Positions 13,140 to 16,436 of a stretch of 16,436 nt of DNA are shown here, piece after piece; positions within the stretch are counted from its first letter, which is position 1, and each line of letters starts with the position of its first letter. The translations under genes and the position numbers were made by a program. A model generated the notes under the pieces. The model ran no database searches. It worked only from the letters and a program-made list of their open reading frames with translations, and was not told where the DNA came from. The stretch is from contig DASVEW010000019.1 of NCBI GenBank assembly GCA_036380355.1, positions 1-16,436 of the forward strand. The letters are read 5' to 3'. The DNA comes from JACDAN01 sp036380355. Lineage in GTDB: Bacteria; Actinomycetota; Thermoleophilia; Gaiellales; Gaiellaceae.

Positions 13140-13303
13140 GTGCGCCTCCCGGCAACATTCACCGGCGCCTGGCCCGCTATCACGCGGCGCCATGCGGCGT
13201 CCTCAGTCGCGCCCGGGCTTCTCAGCCCGAACGCTCCCCGCGTCCTTGCCTGGCTTGGTGCTCGCGATCCAGGCATCCGGCAATGTCACCGGGAGGCGCA
13301 CTA

Positions 13304-13304
<1 letters not shown>
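13137..13304. mobile_element. Candidate MITE (162 nt) with terminal inverted repeats between rplW and rplB
   Basis: The whole rplW-rplB gap is one palindromic-ended element, 13140-13301. Left arm GTGCGCCTCCCGG (13140-13152) is the exact complement of the right arm (13289-13301). Pairing continues with ACATT/AATGT (13155-13159, 13282-13286), CCGG/CCGG (13162-13165, 13277-13280) and GCCTGG/CCAGGC (13167-13172, 13269-13274), giving two 33-nt arms with 28 pairs. TAA flanks both ends (13137-13139, 13302-13304), as expected of a target-site duplication of TA or TAA. The 96-nt middle holds a 6-bp hairpin (13214-13229) and no gene. Size, ends and TA-containing target resemble IS630-related MITEs such as Correia elements. 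The right arm supplies the rplB ribosome binding site. Confidence 0.65.
13214..13229 (+). repeat. Internal hairpin of the rplW-rplB element
   Basis: CGGGCT (13214-13219) and AGCCCG (13224-13229) form a perfect 6-bp stem with a TCTC loop near the centre of the 96-nt internal region. It would cap the long terminal stem as a sub-domain if the element is folded as RNA. Confidence 0.5.
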
Positions 13305-14143
<839 letters not shown>

Positions 14144-14425
14144 GTGAGTAGATCGTCCCGCAAGGGCCCGTACGTCGAGGAGCGGCTGATGAGCCGCATC
14201 GAGCAGATGAACAACTCGGGATCGAAGAACATGATCCGGACCTGGTCGCGCGCCTCGACGATCTTCCCCGAGATGGTCGGGCACACGATCGCGGTCCACG
14301 ACGGCCGCAAGCACGTGCCGGTGTTCATCTCGGAGCAGATGGTCGGCCACAAGCTCGGCGAGTTCGCCCCGACGCGGACCTTCCGCGGCCACTCCGGCGA
14401 CCGGAAGACGGAGATCAAGAGGTAG
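14144..14425 (+). CDS. rpsS: 30S ribosomal protein S19
   Basis: S19 is in the head of the 30S subunit, paired with S13 near the A-site tRNA. The GTG start follows the rplB TAG directly, with AAGGAG at 14129-14134, nine bases upstream. Its 93 residues are standard: MSRSSRKGPYVEERLM, then WSRASTIFPEMVGHTIAVHDGR, HVPVFISEQMVGHKLGEF and the C-terminal APTRTFRGH. It is followed directly by rplV. Confidence 0.98.
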   Translation: MSRSSRKGPYVEERLMSRIEQMNNSGSKNMIRTWSRASTIFPEMVGHTIAVHDGRKHVPVFISEQMVGHKLGEFAPTRTFRGHSGDRKTEIKR

Positions 14426-14428
14426 TTG

Positions 14429-15037
14429 ATGGCACGCCCGAGGACAGAGACCGTCGAGGAGCGCCCCGAAGTGAAGGCGTCCGCGCAGTACCTGCGCGTC
14501 ACACCCCGCAAGGCGCGCCTCGTCGTGGACCACATCCGGGGCCGGTCGGTTCCGGAGGCTCGCACCGTGCTGGCGTTCACGCCGCGCGCGGCTGCCCGCG
14601 AGGTCGAGAAGATCCTCGCGTCCGCCGTCGCCAATGCGGAGGCGAACCACGGCCTCCTCGGAGACGACCTGATCGTGTCGGCCGCCTATGTCGACGAGGG
14701 CCCGATGATCAAGCGCTGGCGCGCCCGAGCGAGAGGCCGCGTGGCGCGGATCGAGAAGCGCACGTGCCACGTCACGATCCGGCTCACGCCGGCCGAGACC
14801 GACGGCGCCGAGCGCCGCCCGCGCCGCGCGCAGGCCGCTGCAGCCGCTGCTCCCGTCGAGGCGCCCGAGGCGCCGGCCGCCGAGGAGACCGAGACGGAGG
14901 AGAAGCCGAAGCGGGCGCGCAAGCCGGCGGCCCGCAAGCCGGCCGCCTCCAGAGCGAAGCCCAAGGCCGAGGAGACGGCAGAGAAGCCCAAGCCGAAGCG
15001 CGCACCGCGCAAGAAGGAAGAGAGCGAGGAGAGCTAA
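14429..15037 (+). CDS. rplV: 50S ribosomal protein L22 with long low-complexity C-terminal tail
   Basis: L22 lines the peptide exit tunnel beside L4. The ATG at 14429 has GAGG at 14419-14422, six bases upstream; a TTG directly before it is possible but unneeded. The product has 202 residues. The family core spans about residues 15-120 (SAQYLRVTPRKARLVVDHIRG; ANAEANHGLLGDDLIV; the tunnel hairpin with DEGPMIKRWRARARGRVARI; CHVTIRL). After it comes a tail of about 80 residues of Ala, Lys, Glu, Pro and Arg, with KPAARKPAASRAKPK-type repeats, probably disordered and on the ribosome surface. Bacterial L22 is often only about 110 residues. The TAA stop overlaps the rpsC start. Confidence 0.97.
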   Translation: MARPRTETVEERPEVKASAQYLRVTPRKARLVVDHIRGRSVPEARTVLAFTPRAAAREVEKILASAVANAEANHGLLGDDLIVSAAYVDEGPMIKRWRARARGRVARIEKRTCHVTIRLTPAETDGAERRPRRAQAAAAAAPVEAPEAPAAEETETEEKPKRARKPAARKPAASRAKPKAEETAEKPKPKRAPRKKEESEES

Positions 15038-16071
15038 TGGGTCAGAAGATCCATCCCGGCGGGATGCGCGTCGGCGTCATCCACGACTGGAAGTCCAACT
15101 GGTACACGGGCGACAAGGACTTCGCGGACGCCCTTCAGGAGGACATCAAGATCCGCGGGCACATCCTCGGCAAGCTTTCGCATGCCGGTCTGTCCGACAT
15201 CCTGATCCGCAAGGACAAGCAGCGGATCACGGTCGACATCTACACGGCGCGGCCCGGGATCGTGATCGGGAAGTCGGGCGCCGAGGTCGACGCTCTGCGT
15301 CGCGACCTCCACGCGCTGACGCAGAAGAACGTCCACATCAACATCAACGAGATCAAGCGGCCCGAGCTCGACGCGAAGCTCGTCGCCCAGTCGATCGCCG
15401 AGCAGCTCGAGAACCGCGTCAGCTTCCGGCGCGCGATGAAGCGCTCGCTTGCGTCCGCGATCCGGTCGGGTGCCCAGGGCGTGAAGGTCCAGTGCGGCGG
15501 CCGGCTCGGCGGCGGCGAGATGAGCCGCTCCGAGAGCTACTCGGAGGGCCGCGTCCCGCTGCACACGATCCGCGCCGACATCGACTACGGCTTCGCCGAG
15601 GCGAAGACGACGACCGGGCGGATCGGCGTCAAGGTCTGGATCAACAAGGGCGAGATCATGCCCGAGGGCTTCGAGACCGTCGACGGCCGGCGTGACGCCA
15701 GGCTGGGCGAGCAGGACACTGCCCGCCGCCGCGGCGGCAAGACCGAGGGCCTTTCGGCCTCCCGCGAGGGCGGCCGGAGGGGCAGCGGAGACCGCGAGGG
15801 GCTCGGCCCGGTCCGCGACCGCAGGCCGCGGCGTGGGCGCCGGGGCGGCGCACCGGCCCGCGGCTCCCGCCAGGACAACGTGGAGAAGCCGCGCACCGAC
15901 GACCAGGCGCAGACGGCCGAGGGCCGCGAGCTCCCTGAGGTCCAGCCCGAAGCCCCGACGACGCCGGAGGCAGTGGCCGAGGCGCCCGAGTCGACCACGC
16001 CGAAGGCGCAGCAGGAAGACCCGACCAAGCTCGACCAGTCCGGCGACGAGTCTGCGGAGAAGACCAACTGA
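15037..16071 (+). CDS. rpsC: 30S ribosomal protein S3 with long C-terminal tail
   Basis: S3 forms part of the mRNA entry channel and contributes to mRNA unwinding. ATG at 15037 overlaps the rplV stop (TAATG) and has AGGAG at 15027-15031, five bases upstream. The product has 344 residues and starts MGQKIHPGGMRVGVIHDW. The type II KH domain shows the GKSG loop at 78-81. The C-terminal S3 domain (CGGRLGGGEMSRSE; GRVPLHTIRADIDYGFAEA; GVKVWINKGEIMPEGFE) ends near residue 213. A tail of about 130 residues follows, first Arg/Gly-rich, then Glu/Pro/Thr/Ala-rich. This is longer than the tails I recall in other actinobacterial S3 proteins. The TGA stop overlaps the rplP start. Confidence 0.97.
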   Translation: MGQKIHPGGMRVGVIHDWKSNWYTGDKDFADALQEDIKIRGHILGKLSHAGLSDILIRKDKQRITVDIYTARPGIVIGKSGAEVDALRRDLHALTQKNVHININEIKRPELDAKLVAQSIAEQLENRVSFRRAMKRSLASAIRSGAQGVKVQCGGRLGGGEMSRSESYSEGRVPLHTIRADIDYGFAEAKTTTGRIGVKVWINKGEIMPEGFETVDGRRDARLGEQDTARRRGGKTEGLSASREGGRRGSGDREGLGPVRDRRPRRGRRGGAPARGSRQDNVEKPRTDDQAQTAEGRELPEVQPEAPTTPEAVAEAPESTTPKAQQEDPTKLDQSGDESAEKTN

Positions 16072-16436
16072 TGCTGCTCCCGAAGAAGACCAAGTTCCGC
16101 AAGGTCCAGCGCGGCCGCCGCCGGGGATTGGCCAAGGGCCAGACCACGGTCCAGTACGGTGACTACGGGATCAAGGCGCTCGAGGACGGCTGGATCACCA
16201 ACCGTCAGATCGAGGCGGCCCGGATCGCGATGACGCGCAAGATCAAGCGCGGCGGCAAGGTCTGGATCAACGTCTTCCCGGACAAGCCGGTGACGCAGAA
16301 GCCGGCCGAGACGAGGATGGGCTCCGGCAAGGGGTCGCCCGAGCACTGGGTCTGTGTCGTCAAGCCCGGCCGCGTGATGTTCGAGCTCGCCGGCGTCCCG
16401 GAGCCGCTCGCGAAGGAAGCACTGCGCCTCGCCGGC
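16071..16436 (+). CDS. rplP: 50S ribosomal protein L16, 3' end outside window
   Basis: L16 organises the A-site region of the large subunit. The ATG at 16071 overlaps the rpsC TGA (TGATG), with GGAGA at 16056-16060 upstream. The frame stays open to the last base, showing 122 of an expected roughly 137-140 residues. It begins MLLPKKTKFRKVQRGRRRG and contains the family blocks GDYGIKALEDGWITNRQIE, AARIAMTRKIKRGGKVWI, FPDKPVTQKPAETRMGSGKG and VVKPGRVMFELAGV. Only the last short helix is missing, cut by the window edge. Confidence 0.97.
   Translation, partial: MLLPKKTKFRKVQRGRRRGLAKGQTTVQYGDYGIKALEDGWITNRQIEAARIAMTRKIKRGGKVWINVFPDKPVTQKPAETRMGSGKGSPEHWVCVVKPGRVMFELAGVPEPLAKEALRLAG

Noticed and set aside
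13283..13303. In-frame ATG 21 nt upstream of the rplB start
   Set aside because: It lacks a ribosome binding site and lies in the inverted repeat; ATG at 13304 has GGGAGG at ideal spacing and matches the family N-terminus.

Overview
This window is one of the most conserved gene arrays in bacteria. It runs from the 3' end of rpoB through rpoC, then the str cluster (rpsL, rpsG, fusA, tuf), which leads directly into the S10 cluster (rpsJ, rplC, rplD, rplW, rplB, rpsS, rplV, rpsC and the start of rplP). The sequence is strongly GC-rich. The RNA polymerase and ribosomal protein sequences look actinobacterial: an RpoB 'AAEELGIDLS'-type C-terminus, a long beta-prime insertion at the actinobacterial site, and long charged tails on L22 and S3. 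My best guess is a deep-branching actinobacterium such as Thermoleophilia. That placement is inference from memory of these families, not from a search.

Layout: 1-715 holds the C-terminal part of RpoB. 726-5324 holds RpoC (TTG start). A strong GC hairpin at 5351-5376 probably ends the rpoBC transcript. 5381-5539 is a convergent spacer filled with palindromes that look like a REP-type repeat cluster. 5540-6730, on the minus strand, is a membrane-anchored GAF-GGDEF protein, probably a diguanylate cyclase. This is a signalling gene placed between the transcription and translation arrays. 6731-7001 is a divergent spacer with a good sigma-70-type promoter and a leader hairpin for the ribosomal operon. 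From 7002 to the right edge, all genes are on the plus strand and tightly packed (TAATG, GTGA and TGATG overlaps), which fits one long translationally coupled operon.

The genes form the core expression machinery: the two large RNA polymerase subunits, both main elongation factors, and the early assembly proteins of both ribosomal subunits. S10 also acts in antitermination as NusE.

The most unusual signal is the 164-nt gap between rplW and rplB, a junction that is otherwise nearly gapless in this operon. The gap is filled by a 162-nt element (13140-13301) with 33-nt imperfect terminal inverted repeats, the outer 13 bp perfect. It is flanked on both sides by TAA, and removing it would restore a TAATG stop/start overlap like those seen at rpsL-rpsG and rplV-rpsC. 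It therefore looks like a MITE (Correia-like) inserted inside an essential operon. Its right end supplies the rplB ribosome binding site, and that site is buried in the terminal stem, whose left arm begins right after the rplW stop codon. This suggests a built-in translational coupling switch. Other points of interest are a greatly enlarged RpoC insertion, low-complexity tails on RpoB, L22 and S3, and a strong hairpin inside an N-terminal extension of L4.
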